Part shown: piece after piece, positions 42,767 through 52,500 of the stretch
Layout of the letters: each line of letters opens with the position of its first letter
How positions within the stretch are numbered: position 1 is the first letter of the stretch
From: Leptofilum sp041748655
Lineage (GTDB): Bacteria; Chloroflexota; Anaerolineae; Promineifilales; Promineifilaceae
Direction: 5' to 3'
DNA: 64,000 nt
NCBI GenBank assembly: GCA_041748655.1
Contig: JBGTCV010000115.1
Location: forward strand, 1-64,000
The notes under the pieces: generated by a model
Told to the model about the DNA's origin: nothing
The model's database searches: none
What the model saw: the letters and a program-made list of their open reading frames with translations, nothing else
Position numbers and translations under genes: made by a program

Positions 42767-43744
42767 ATGACAGCGACAACAAGCGATGGAAATATATCAG
42801 TAATCAACAAACATAAAAAAACATCCAGTTTACTGCGCTATCGGCAGCGTTGGGGCTGGATTTTCATCAGTCCCTGGATCATTGGGTTTTCACTCTTTTA
42901 CCTTCTGCCCATGATTGCCTCCTTTGGCTTCTCTCTCTTGAATTTCAATCTGGCCACGCCCGATCAGATAAGTTTTATTGGCGGCAGCAATTGGCGGCGC
43001 GCTCTGGTGCAAGACACAGAAGTATTGGCCTCTTTTGGCAAGACGTTCAGATTTGCCGCCATTTCACTGCCTGCCGGCATGATTTTTTCCCTGTTTCTGG
43101 CTCTGCTGCTCAATTCAAAGCACGTTCGCGGCAAGGTCTTGATGCGCACCCTGTTTTACGCACCAATTATGATCCCCGGTGTCGCGGCGACGCTCATTTG
43201 GAGTGGGGTACTCAATGAACAAACCGGTTGGGTCAATGTATTGTTGCAAAACGTCTTTGGCATTCAAGCAGTCGGCACGGAGGGAATTCGCTGGCTGCAA
43301 AACCCCAGGATAATCTATTACACCTATACGCTCATGGGTTTTTGGGGCGTCGGCAATGCCATGATTATTATGTTAGCCGGTTTGCAAAACGTACCCACTG
43401 AACTGTATGAAGCGGCCGAAATTGATGGCGCGAGCTATTTTCAACGACTGTTCCGCATCACCTTGCCTATGATCTCTCCGGTTATTTTTTACAATCTGAT
43501 CATCGGGGTGATTGGTTTAATGCAATACTTCCTGGTGCCGTTTGTACTTAATGGGGGGGATGGTTCACCACAAGGAACGACACGCTTCATCGCCGTTTGG
43601 TTTTACAAACAATCCTTCTCCTTCTTTAACATGGGTTATGGTGCGACCATCGCCTGGCTTATCTTTATCGTCGGCATTATTCTGGCGGTTATTCTATTTG
43701 GTTCTGCCCGCTACTGGGTTTATTACGCCGGGTCGGAGGATTAA
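42767..43744 (+). CDS. ABC sugar transporter permease (MalF-like)
   Basis: This 325-residue inner-membrane permease has six or seven hydrophobic helices. The EAA loop ELYEAAEIDGASYFQRLFRI contacts the ATPase. A soluble N-terminal stretch of about 30 residues precedes helix 1 (WIFISPWIIGFSLFYLLPMI). It is coupled to the second permease with a 2-bp gap. No ATPase gene lies in the locus, so a shared MsmX/UgpC-type ATPase encoded elsewhere is likely. Confidence 0.93.
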   Translation: MTATTSDGNISVINKHKKTSSLLRYRQRWGWIFISPWIIGFSLFYLLPMIASFGFSLLNFNLATPDQISFIGGSNWRRALVQDTEVLASFGKTFRFAAISLPAGMIFSLFLALLLNSKHVRGKVLMRTLFYAPIMIPGVAATLIWSGVLNEQTGWVNVLLQNVFGIQAVGTEGIRWLQNPRIIYYTYTLMGFWGVGNAMIIMLAGLQNVPTELYEAAEIDGASYFQRLFRITLPMISPVIFYNLIIGVIGLMQYFLVPFVLNGGDGSPQGTTRFIAVWFYKQSFSFFNMGYGATIAWLIFIVGIILAVILFGSARYWVYYAGSED

Positions 43745-43746
43745 CC

Positions 43747-44886
43747 ATGAAAACAAGCGTAACAAACCCGCGCAATTTACTCATGTCCAAAAAGGTACGG
43801 GAAGGTACCAACAGCATTTTGCTGACCGGATTGGGCCTCGTGATGTTAGCAATTTTCCTGCTGCCGCTGGTTTATGGCATTGTCACGTCACTGAAGACGG
43901 ATAACCAGATCACCACCCTGGGTGCCCCCTGGTGGCCAGCATCAGCCCGCACATTTACACATGACGACAAGACCTACGAAATTTTCCGTGTTGTGGAGTG
44001 TACGGCAGAGGGCGTCCCGATACCTTGGGGGCGTGACGCTGAGAACCTCACTGTGCCAGAGTGTGACTGGGGCGGACGTGTTCACGATTGGGCATTAGTC
44101 ACACGGCAGCGCGAGAGCGCAGAATTCCTGGACCCGGAAAACCCAGAGGCTGGTCTTATTCTCTGGGAAGGGCGCTGGCGCACCCTGGAGCGCGACTGGC
44201 TGTTTGACGCGCAGTGGGGTAACTATCTGAAGGCGTGGAATACCATTAATTTTCCACGGCTGCTAGGGAATACCCTGGTATACGCTCTTGTGACGACGTT
44301 TGCCGTGGTTGGCTCTAGCTCCCTCGTAGCCTATGGCTTCGCCCGGTTCCCCCTCCCGCGCAAAAACTTTCTGTTCATGATTGTGATGGCCACCATTATT
44401 CTGCCGGGCGCGGTGACGTTGATTCCTACGTATGCTGTCTTTAATCGCCTGGGATGGGTGGGGTCCTGGCTGCCGCTCATTGTGCCTACATTTTTCGCTA
44501 ACGGCTACAACATTTTCCTTTTACGCCAGTTTTTTATGAGTATTCCCAAGGAAATGGAGGAAGCGGCCACCATAGATGGCGCCGGACCTCTGCGCACCTT
44601 CGTCTCGGTAATCCTGCCGCAAGCAACACCCGCTCTGGTGGCTGCCAGTATGTTCCATTTTTTCTTTGCCTGGAACAATTTCTTTGAACCGTTGGTTTAT
44701 TTAGCCGGCAATCCAGAGAAATATCCCATCACGGTGGGGCTGACGGCGTTCAACAATCTGTATTCACAGCAGACGAATTTGATTCAGGCGGCTTCGTTGG
44801 TTTCGGCCGTTTTGCCCCTGTTAGTTTTCCTGTTGGCCCAACGAGTCTTTTTGCAAGGGATTGTGTTTACCGGCGTGGACAAATAG
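43747..44886 (+). CDS. ABC sugar transporter permease (MalG-like) with large external loop
   Basis: This 379-residue permease is longer than the usual 275-300. Helix 1 (LGLVMLAIFLLPLVYGIVTS) is followed by an extra external segment of about 110 residues, including two Cys residues (VVECTAEG, VPECDWGG). The normal core comes next (LLGNTLVYALVTTFAVVGSS) with the EAA motif EEAATIDGAGPLRTFVSVIL. GGAGG lies 7 bp upstream of the ATG. The loop may dock the binding protein or a bulky substrate. Confidence 0.92.
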   Translation: MKTSVTNPRNLLMSKKVREGTNSILLTGLGLVMLAIFLLPLVYGIVTSLKTDNQITTLGAPWWPASARTFTHDDKTYEIFRVVECTAEGVPIPWGRDAENLTVPECDWGGRVHDWALVTRQRESAEFLDPENPEAGLILWEGRWRTLERDWLFDAQWGNYLKAWNTINFPRLLGNTLVYALVTTFAVVGSSSLVAYGFARFPLPRKNFLFMIVMATIILPGAVTLIPTYAVFNRLGWVGSWLPLIVPTFFANGYNIFLLRQFFMSIPKEMEEAATIDGAGPLRTFVSVILPQATPALVAASMFHFFFAWNNFFEPLVYLAGNPEKYPITVGLTAFNNLYSQQTNLIQAASLVSAVLPLLVFLLAQRVFLQGIVFTGVDK

Positions 44887-44960
44887 TGGCTCGTGGTGGG
44901 AAAAGATAGGGATTGCCTGGGCATCAGAACTCATCCGTTTTTAGTATCCGCGTGAAAATT

Positions 44961-46934
44961 ATGAATATAAATTTACAGCGTTGGCTCCGGTTCTGGCTGG
45001 TTGCGCTTCTACTTATGGCTGCCTGCCGCCAGTCCGAGCCTGTGAATGAAGAAATAATCAATGAAGATAGTACGGCCGTTCCCACTCAAGAAACGGCCGT
45101 TCCCACCTCCTTGCCCTACCTCGACCCATCGCTGCCGGTAGACGACCGCGTAGACGACCTGCTGGCACGCCTGACGCTGGCCGAAAAGATCGGCCAGATG
45201 ACCCTGGTAGAAAAAGGCAGCATTGTGCCCGCCGACATCACCAGCAAAGGTATCGGCGCTATCCTGAGCGGCGGCGGCGGCTCCCCGCGCATCAACCAGC
45301 CCGCAGAGTGGCTGCAAATGGTGAACGGCTACCAGGAACAGGCCATGCAAACCCGGCTGGCCATCCCCCTGCTCTACGGCATCGACGCCGTACACGGCCA
45401 CAGCAACGTCAACGGCGCGGTCCTTTTCCCCCACAACATCGCTCTGGGGGCCACTGGCAATGCAGAACTGGTGCAGGAAATTGGCCGCGTGACGGCGCTG
45501 GAAACGGCCGCAACTGGTATCTACTGGAATTACGCTCCCGCCGTCAGCATTCCGCAGGATATTCGCTGGGGGCGCACTTACGAAGGGTACAGCGAAAACA
45601 CCGAACTGGTATCCCGCCTCAGCGAAGCATACCTGCTTGGCTTGCAGGGGGATGATTTAACGGCCGTTCACACCATCATTGGCACCCCCAAACATTTCAT
45701 CGGCGACGGCGGCACCGTCTGGGGCAGCTCCAGCACGGGCAGCTACCAGATCGACCAGGGAGATACCCCGCTGAACGAAGCTACTCTCCGCGCCGTTCAC
45801 CTGCCCCCCTACCAGGCCACCATCGCCGCCGGGGCGCGCAGCATCATGGTTTCCTACTCCAGCTGGAACGGCACCAAGATGCACGAGCAGCAATATCTCA
45901 TCACCGATGTGCTGAAGGGGGAGCTGGGCTTTACCGGCTTTGTCGTCTCCGATTGGGGCGCAATTGACCAGATCGACAGCAACTATTACAACGCCGTCGT
46001 CGCCGCCATCAACGCCGGTATCGACATGAACATGGTGCCCAGCAAATACACCCTCTTTATCGAGGCGCTGACGATGGCCGTTGAAAATGGGGATGTCCCA
46101 ATTGAACGCATCGACGACGCGGTGCGGCGGATTTTGACGGTGAAGTTTGAGCTTGGGCTGTTTGAACGGCCGTTCACCGACGAAACGCGCCTCGACACCG
46201 TTGGCTCTGCCCCTCACCGCGAACTGGCCCGCCAGGCGGTGCGCGAATCGCTGGTGCTGTTGCACCAAGACGGGGAAACCTTGCCAGTTAGCCCGGAAAC
46301 GGCCGTCATTTTCGTCGCGGGTGAAGGGGCCGACGATATCGGCATTCAGTCCGGCGGCTGGTCCATCGAATGGCAGGGGCGCACAGGCAACATCACCCCC
46401 GGCACCACCATTCTGGACGGCATCAAAAGCGCCGTCTCGGCCAACACCCAGCTCAACTACAACCGCTTTGGCAACTTTGAGCGGATCACGGACGGCAGCG
46501 GTAATCTGCTGATGGCCGACGTGGGCATTGTGGTGGTGGTGGAACGGCCGTATGCCGAAGGCGTCGGCGACAGCGATAATCTCACCTTGTCCGATGGCGA
46601 ACTGGCGGCCATTGAGCGCCTGCGTGCCCGCAGCCGCCAGCTGATCGTGCTCGTCATTTCAGGACGGCCGCTCATCATTACCGACGTGCTGCCCCAGGCG
46701 GATGCCGTTATCGCCGCCTGGCTGCCCGGCACCGAAGGAGCTGGCGTGGCCGACGTATTGTTTGGCGATTACGAATTCAGCGGCAAACTGGCCTACACCT
46801 GGCCGCGCAGCATGGACCAGCTGCCGTTTGATTTCGCCAATCTACCCGCCAGCGGGTGCAGCGCGCCGCTGTTTCCCTTTGGCTATGGCTTAAAGACAAC
46901 CGACGCAACGGCCGTACCGCCACCCTGCCCGTAA
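44961..46934 (+). CDS. Surface GH3 beta-glucosidase lipoprotein
   Basis: This 657-residue glycoside hydrolase family 3 enzyme is anchored as a lipoprotein (LVALLLMAAC, Cys22). The first domain has LTLAEKIGQMTLVEKG, KHFIGDGGT and the nucleophile Asp331 in VVSDWGAIDQ. The second domain is alpha/beta (GADAVIAAWLPGTEGAGV type: QADAVIAAWLPGTEG). It probably trims beta-glucan oligosaccharides at the surface. The linker after the lipid Cys contains two ACGGCCGT palindromes 22 bp apart, read as T-A-V-P repeats. ATG 44961 was chosen because it opens the signal peptide. Confidence 0.92.
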   Translation: MNINLQRWLRFWLVALLLMAACRQSEPVNEEIINEDSTAVPTQETAVPTSLPYLDPSLPVDDRVDDLLARLTLAEKIGQMTLVEKGSIVPADITSKGIGAILSGGGGSPRINQPAEWLQMVNGYQEQAMQTRLAIPLLYGIDAVHGHSNVNGAVLFPHNIALGATGNAELVQEIGRVTALETAATGIYWNYAPAVSIPQDIRWGRTYEGYSENTELVSRLSEAYLLGLQGDDLTAVHTIIGTPKHFIGDGGTVWGSSSTGSYQIDQGDTPLNEATLRAVHLPPYQATIAAGARSIMVSYSSWNGTKMHEQQYLITDVLKGELGFTGFVVSDWGAIDQIDSNYYNAVVAAINAGIDMNMVPSKYTLFIEALTMAVENGDVPIERIDDAVRRILTVKFELGLFERPFTDETRLDTVGSAPHRELARQAVRESLVLLHQDGETLPVSPETAVIFVAGEGADDIGIQSGGWSIEWQGRTGNITPGTTILDGIKSAVSANTQLNYNRFGNFERITDGSGNLLMADVGIVVVVERPYAEGVGDSDNLTLSDGELAAIERLRARSRQLIVLVISGRPLIITDVLPQADAVIAAWLPGTEGAGVADVLFGDYEFSGKLAYTWPRSMDQLPFDFANLPASGCSAPLFPFGYGLKTTDATAVPPPCP

Positions 46935-46950
46935 TATCTGTACCTGCCAG

Positions 46951-46990
46951 GGTGCGACGCACTTACAAACGGGAAAAAGTGCGTCGCACC
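46951..46990 (+). terminator. Intercistronic hairpin
   Basis: GGTGCGACGCACTT and AAGTGCGTCGCACC form a perfect 14-bp stem with a 12-nt loop between the GH3 and GH-A genes. No T run follows, so it may be a stability element rather than a full terminator. Confidence 0.65.
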
Positions 46991-47032
46991 TGAGCGCTTA
47001 CATTTGGTGTTACCAACTGGCCAAAAAGGAAC

Positions 47033-48400
47033 ATGATGCGACACCATTACCGACTCGCCTGCTCTATTTTGCTGCTTTTCGTGGCGGCCTGCGCCACACG
47101 CCCGGCCGAGATACCGCCCACGCCAACGGCCGTTCCCGGGGCGCTGGTCGTTTATGCCGCCGAAACGGTCGGCCCCATCCCACCCACCGTCTACGGCACA
47201 AACTATGGCCCGTGGATTACCGTGCCGGGCGGCGTGCTGGACGCTTACCAGCAATCTGGGCTGCGCCTGCTGCGCTTCCCCGGCGGTGCCTACGGCGACG
47301 AACACACCATTCGCCCCTCCCAGTTCGACATGCTGATGCAGTTGGCCAACATGGTCAATGCCGAAGCGGCCGTCAGCGCCCGCCTGGTCGGCGGCACGCC
47401 GGAACAGGCCGTAGAGCTCATGCGCTACGCCAACGAACAAAACGATTACAACGTGCGCCTGTGGAGCATTGGCAACGAACCCAGCCTCTTTGCCAACATC
47501 TACGAGGAAGGCGCCTGGGATACGGCGCATTACAACCAGGAGTGGCGGCGCTTTGCCGAGGCGATGAAAACGGCTGATCCCAACATCCTCCTGCTGGGGC
47601 CAGACATACACCAGTTCACCGCCAACCTGGCGCAAAACCCCAAAGATGTAAACGGCCGTGACTGGATGGTCGAATTTCTCAAAGCCAATGGCGATCTGGT
47701 TGACGTCGTTACCATTCACCGCTATCCATTCCCCGCCAACATGGCCCAACCCAACGCCACCGTGGCGGAGTTAATGGCCAGCAGCGCCGAATGGGATGAA
47801 ACCATCCCCTACCTGCGCGCCCTCATTCAGGAACATACTGGCCGCGACCTGCCCATTGGCGTCATGGAAATCAACTCCTATTGGAGCCACGCCAGCGGCG
47901 GCGAAACAACGCCCGACTCCCTGGCCAACGCCATCTGGTGGACCGATGTGCTGGGCCGCCTGATTCGCCAGCGTGTTGATTACGTGGCCCACTTTGTGCT
48001 GCAAACCAATGCGTCGCAGGGTGGCTGGGGGCTGCTGGCCCGCACTGACGTGCGCCCCACATATTATGTCTACCAACTGTATCAAAAGTTTGGCCAGGAG
48101 CTGCTGCGTACCGATTTTGACACGGAGTCGGACGTGTCGCTGTACGCCGCCCGCCGGGATGACGGCGTTCTGACGATGATGGCTGTCAATCGCGGGCCGG
48201 AAACGGCCGTTGAAACCCTCCAGCTCATCGACTTTGCGCCCGGCACCCCAGCTGCCGTCTGGCGGCTGGATGAAACACACAACGCCACCCCAGTCGAACC
48301 AGTTGCATTTGAAGCCATCACCACGCTGACGCTGCCGGGTTATTCGGCCACCCTTTACGAGATACCGGCTGCGGAAACGGCCGTTACGCCAGGAAAATGA
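47033..48400 (+). CDS. Surface GH-A-clan glycosidase lipoprotein (GH51/GH39-like)
   Basis: This 455-residue lipoprotein (LLLFVAAC, Cys20) has a TIM-barrel glycosidase followed by a beta-sandwich. Glu149 in LWSIGNEPSLF and Glu279 in GVMEINSYW fit the acid/base and nucleophile of clan GH-A. The RFPGGAYGDEHT segment recalls GH51/GH79-type enzymes. Substrate cannot be named; in context a beta-glucan or its side chains are plausible. AAAAAGGA precedes ATG 47033. The last codons read E-T-A-V-T from a palindrome. It overlaps the GH16 gene by 4 bp. Confidence 0.85.
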   Translation: MMRHHYRLACSILLLFVAACATRPAEIPPTPTAVPGALVVYAAETVGPIPPTVYGTNYGPWITVPGGVLDAYQQSGLRLLRFPGGAYGDEHTIRPSQFDMLMQLANMVNAEAAVSARLVGGTPEQAVELMRYANEQNDYNVRLWSIGNEPSLFANIYEEGAWDTAHYNQEWRRFAEAMKTADPNILLLGPDIHQFTANLAQNPKDVNGRDWMVEFLKANGDLVDVVTIHRYPFPANMAQPNATVAELMASSAEWDETIPYLRALIQEHTGRDLPIGVMEINSYWSHASGGETTPDSLANAIWWTDVLGRLIRQRVDYVAHFVLQTNASQGGWGLLARTDVRPTYYVYQLYQKFGQELLRTDFDTESDVSLYAARRDDGVLTMMAVNRGPETAVETLQLIDFAPGTPAAVWRLDETHNATPVEPVAFEAITTLTLPGYSATLYEIPAAETAVTPGK

Positions 48401-49275
48401 TCCTCATGACTTCGCATTATCCACTTACTTCCATTCTTTTGCTGCTTTTCCTGGCCGCCTGCGCCAAGACCCCGGCTGCGTCGCCGTCCACCCCCATACC
48501 ACCCACGGCAACGACCGTTCCCCCCACGCCCACACCAGATTTAACCCGCCCCGGCTGGGAGCTGATCTGGCACGACGAGTTCGACGGCCCAGAGATTAAC
48601 CCAGACTACTGGACCCGCGAAGTAGGCGGCCACGGCTGGGGCAATGGCGAAGGCCAATATTACACCGACGCTCCCGAGAACGCCTTCATTGCCGACGGCC
48701 ACCTGGTGATTCAGGCGCTGGAACAGAACTATCTGGGCAAGCGGTACACCTCCGCCCGGTTGATGACCCAGAACAAGGTGGAGATGGCATACGGCCGTAT
48801 CGAAGCACGCATTCAGATTCCGTATGGCCAGGGGCTGTGGCCTGCTTTCTGGATGCTGGGCGCTAACATCGACCGCATCGGCTGGCCCCACAACGGCGAA
48901 ATCGACATCATGGAAAACATCGGCTCGGAGCCGTTCCGTATCCATGGCACAGTGCATGGCCCCGGCTACTCCGGCGGCAACGGGGTTGGCGGCAGCAAGC
49001 GGCTGCCCGGCGGCGCACGCTACGCCGACGACTTCCACGTCTTTGCCATCGAATGGAAAGAAGAAGAGATCCGCTGGTACATGGACGACGAGGAATATTT
49101 CCGCATTACGCCAGCATCCGTGCCTGGCGAATGGGTCTACGACCACCCCTTCTTCATCATCCTCAACGTCGCCGTGGGCGGACGCTGGCCCGGCCCCCCG
49201 GACGATACCACCACCTTCCCCCAAACGATGAAGGTAGATTACCTGCGCATTTACGAACGTGCCCTTAATGAATAA
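48397..49275 (+). CDS. GH16 endo-beta-1,3-glucanase-like lipoprotein
   Basis: This 292-residue lipoprotein (LLLLFLAAC, Cys22) carries a GH16 laminarinase/lichenase-type catalytic domain. Active-site motif EIDIME holds Glu168, Asp170 and Glu173, preceded by GLWPAFWMLG and followed by HGTVHGPGYSG and the DDFHVFAIEW strand. It should cut long beta-1,3(1,4)-glucan chains at the cell surface. The Pro/Thr linker (residues 28-50) is wall-spanning. The ATGA overlap with the preceding gene shows translational coupling. Confidence 0.94.
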   Translation: MILMTSHYPLTSILLLLFLAACAKTPAASPSTPIPPTATTVPPTPTPDLTRPGWELIWHDEFDGPEINPDYWTREVGGHGWGNGEGQYYTDAPENAFIADGHLVIQALEQNYLGKRYTSARLMTQNKVEMAYGRIEARIQIPYGQGLWPAFWMLGANIDRIGWPHNGEIDIMENIGSEPFRIHGTVHGPGYSGGNGVGGSKRLPGGARYADDFHVFAIEWKEEEIRWYMDDEEYFRITPASVPGEWVYDHPFFIILNVAVGGRWPGPPDDTTTFPQTMKVDYLRIYERALNE

Positions 49276-49297
49276 AATTCATTCTCAAAAATCAAAC

Positions 49298-49423
49298 CAC
49301 TATCTTTGCAGATTTCAACCTTACCAGAGGTAGTGTCATACCCGCGTAGGCGGGTATCCATCTTGCTCACCAGAGTGGATTCCCGCATTCGCGGGAATGA
49401 CAATCAAAAGTGCAAAGATAGTG
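49298..49423. repeat. Nested inverted-repeat element with REPIN core
   Basis: The outer arms CACTATCTTTGCA (49298-49310) and TGCAAAGATAGTG (49411-49423) enclose two inverted REP units, GTCATACCCGCGTAGGCGGG (49335 onward) and its counterpart ending at 49401. Each REP is a hairpin (CCCGC/GCGGG) and the pair is separated by about 15 bp. The CCCGCGNNNGCGGG core is a widespread REP type. It lies between the GH16 gene and the phosphorylase gene. Confidence 0.85.
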
Positions 49424-49586
49424 ATCAAACAAAGCAGGAGGTGAAAAATTGAAAAAATCTATTAAATTGACATAAAAAAGATGGAAACGAGAAAAAAACG
49501 AGGCAGACGCATCCTGCTCCAGGAAAAAGCTTGTGGATGCATCCGCCCTACTGACCCTACTCTTCATCCAAAAGGATTGAATCTTC

Positions 49587-52500
49587 ATGTCTAGCAGCAA
49601 AACAAACATTCTCGTTGGCAGCGCGAGGCTGAACGACGAACGGCCGTCTCCCAGCGGCAGCTATGTGCAGCTGCTCGGCGAAACCTACTTCCGCATCGCC
49701 CACGCCGACCAGATGCCTCCGTTCTTCATGAGCCTGGTCAGCAGCGCCGACCATTGGCTGTTTATCAGCAGCACGGGCGGCCTTACCGCCGGGCGCAAAA
49801 ATGCTAATTCGGCCCTCTTCCCCTACGAAACGGAAGACAAAATCACGGCCCACAGCGAGCAGACCGGGGGTAAAACGATGGTGCGCGTGGGGCGAAACGG
49901 CCACTTCGGCGATGCTCAGCACAAGCGTATCCATCTCTGGGAACCATTCTCCAACCGGTACGCAGGCGTGTACCAAATTGAGCGCAATCTGTACAAAAAT
50001 ATTCCCGGTAACAAACTGGTTTTTGAAGAAATCAATCACGATCTGGGGCTGACCCTGCAAACCGCCTGGCGCACCAGCGACCGCTTCGGCTTCGTCCGCA
50101 GCAGCTGGCTGCACAACACCAGCGCAGACGCCTGCCAGATTGAACTGCTGGACGGCCTGCAAAATGTGCTGCCCTACGGCGCAACCAGTACGCTGCAAAC
50201 CACCATGAGCAATCTGCTCAACGCCTACAAGCGCAGCGAGCTGGAACCACACACCGGGCTGGGCCTCTTTGCCCTCAGCGCCACGCTGACCGACCGGGCC
50301 GAGCCAAGCGAATCGCTCATGGCGACGGTGGCCTGGCAGGTGGGGCTGGCAGCGGAGGGTTATTTGCTTTGTTCGGAGCAGGTGGATGGCTTTCGCTACG
50401 GCCGTTCCCTCACCCCAGAACAGGACATTTGCGGCAAAGCGGGTGCGTACCTGGTCTCAGCTTCTTTCGATCTGCCAGCCAAACAGGAAAAACAGTGGCA
50501 CCTCGTTGCCGACGTGAACCAGGATGGAACGGCCGTTGCCCAACTCAGCCACTTTTTGCAGCAAGATACGGCCGTCATCGAGCAAGCGCTGGAAGCGGAC
50601 ATCACCCAAGGCACCACCGATCTCATCGGCCGCGTGGCCGCCGCCGACGGCTTGCAGCACGCCGCGCAGCCAACCGTGTCGGCCCATCACTTTGCCAACG
50701 TGCTGTTCAACATCATGCGCGGTGGCATCTTTGCCGATGGCTACCAGGTTCAGCGCAGCGATTTGCTCGATTTTGTGCGAGTCCGTAACCACGCCTGCCT
50801 GCAAGTCCACGCCGACTGGTTTACCACCCTGCCCGAACAGCTCACCATCCAGACGCTCTACGCCAAAGCCGCCGCCAGCGGCCTACCCGACCTGATCCGG
50901 CTTTGCTACGAATACCTGCCGCTCACCTTCAGCCGCCGCCACGGCGACCCCAGCCGCCCCTGGAACCAGTTCTCCATCAACCTGAAGCAGCCCGACGGCT
51001 CGCAGCGGCTCGATTATCAGGGCAACTGGCGCGACATCTTCCAGAATTGGGAGCCGCTGGCCGTGGCGTACCCCGCCTACCTGCCGGGGGTGATTGCCAA
51101 ATTCCTCAACGCCACCACGGCCGACGGCTACAATCCGTACCGGGTGACGCGGGATGGCATCGAGTGGGAAGCACCGGAGCCAGACAATCCGTGGGCCAAT
51201 ATCGGCTACTGGAGCGATCACCAGATTATTTACCTGCAAAAGCTGCTGGAGCTGGCGGAACAGACCCAGCCGGGGGCGCTGGCCGCGCTGGAGCAGCCCA
51301 TTTTTGCCTATGCCAATGTCCCCTACCGCCTGCGCCCCTACCCGGAGATGCTGGCCGATTGGTCCAACACCCTGGACTTTGATTGGGCCAGCGAGAAGGC
51401 GACAAAAACGGCCGTTTCCCAGCTAGGCACCGACGGCCGTTTACACCACCACAACGGCCAGGTGATCCACGTCAGCCTGACTGAAAAGCTGCTGGTGCTG
51501 CTGCTGGCCAAGCTCACGAACCTGGTGCCAGAAGGCGGCATCTGGATGAACAGCCAGCGCCCGGAGTGGAACGACGCCAACAACGCCCTGGTGGGCAAAG
51601 GGCTCTCCGTAGTGACGGTGGCCTACCTGCGCCGCTTTATCGCCTTCTGGCTGGAGCGTTTGGCTGAAGCGGATGAGACGGAATTTGTGGTGAATACGGC
51701 CGTTGCCCACCTATGCCACGCCGTCCAAAACACCCTTGCCAGCTACCAGCCCCAGCTGCAAACCGGCTTCACCAACCAGGCAAGGCGGGGGATGATGGAT
51801 GATTTGGGAACGGCCGTTACCACCTATCGCACCACCATTTATGCCGATGGTATCCCCAGCAGCCAGACCCACCTGACGGCCGCTGCCCTGCGCGATTTTC
51901 TGGCGCTGGCCCAGCGCTTCATCGAACACACCCTGCACGCCAACCGCCGCCCCGGCGGGCTGGCCCACACTTACAACATCCTCAAACTGGAGGGCAATAG
52001 CGCGGCTGTGGAAAATCTGTACCTGATGCTGGAGGGACAGGTAGCGCTGCTCTCGTCTGGGCTACTGGCCCCGGCGGAGGCGCTGGCCGTGCTGCAAACC
52101 TTGCGGCACAGCGAACTGTACCGGGCCGACCAGCATTCTTACCTGCTTTACCCCAACCGCCATCTGGCCGGTTTTCGCCACAAAAATAACGTGACGGCGG
52201 CCCAGGTGGCCGATTCCCAACTGGTGGCAGCCCTGGTGGCAGCGGGCGACGTCCGTTTGCTGGTTCAGGATACGGCGGGGATGTTTCATTTTAACGGCCG
52301 TTTCCGCAATGCCGACGACGTCAATCGGACGCTGGATGAACTGGCCCAGGAACCCACCCTGGCCGAACTGGCGGCGGCTGAACGCAGCTTCATTCTCGAT
52401 CTGTTTGAAACGACCTTTAACCATCGCGCCTTCACCGGCCGTTCCGGCACCTTTTTTGCCTACGAAGGGTTGGGCAGCATCTACTGGCACATGGTCTCTA

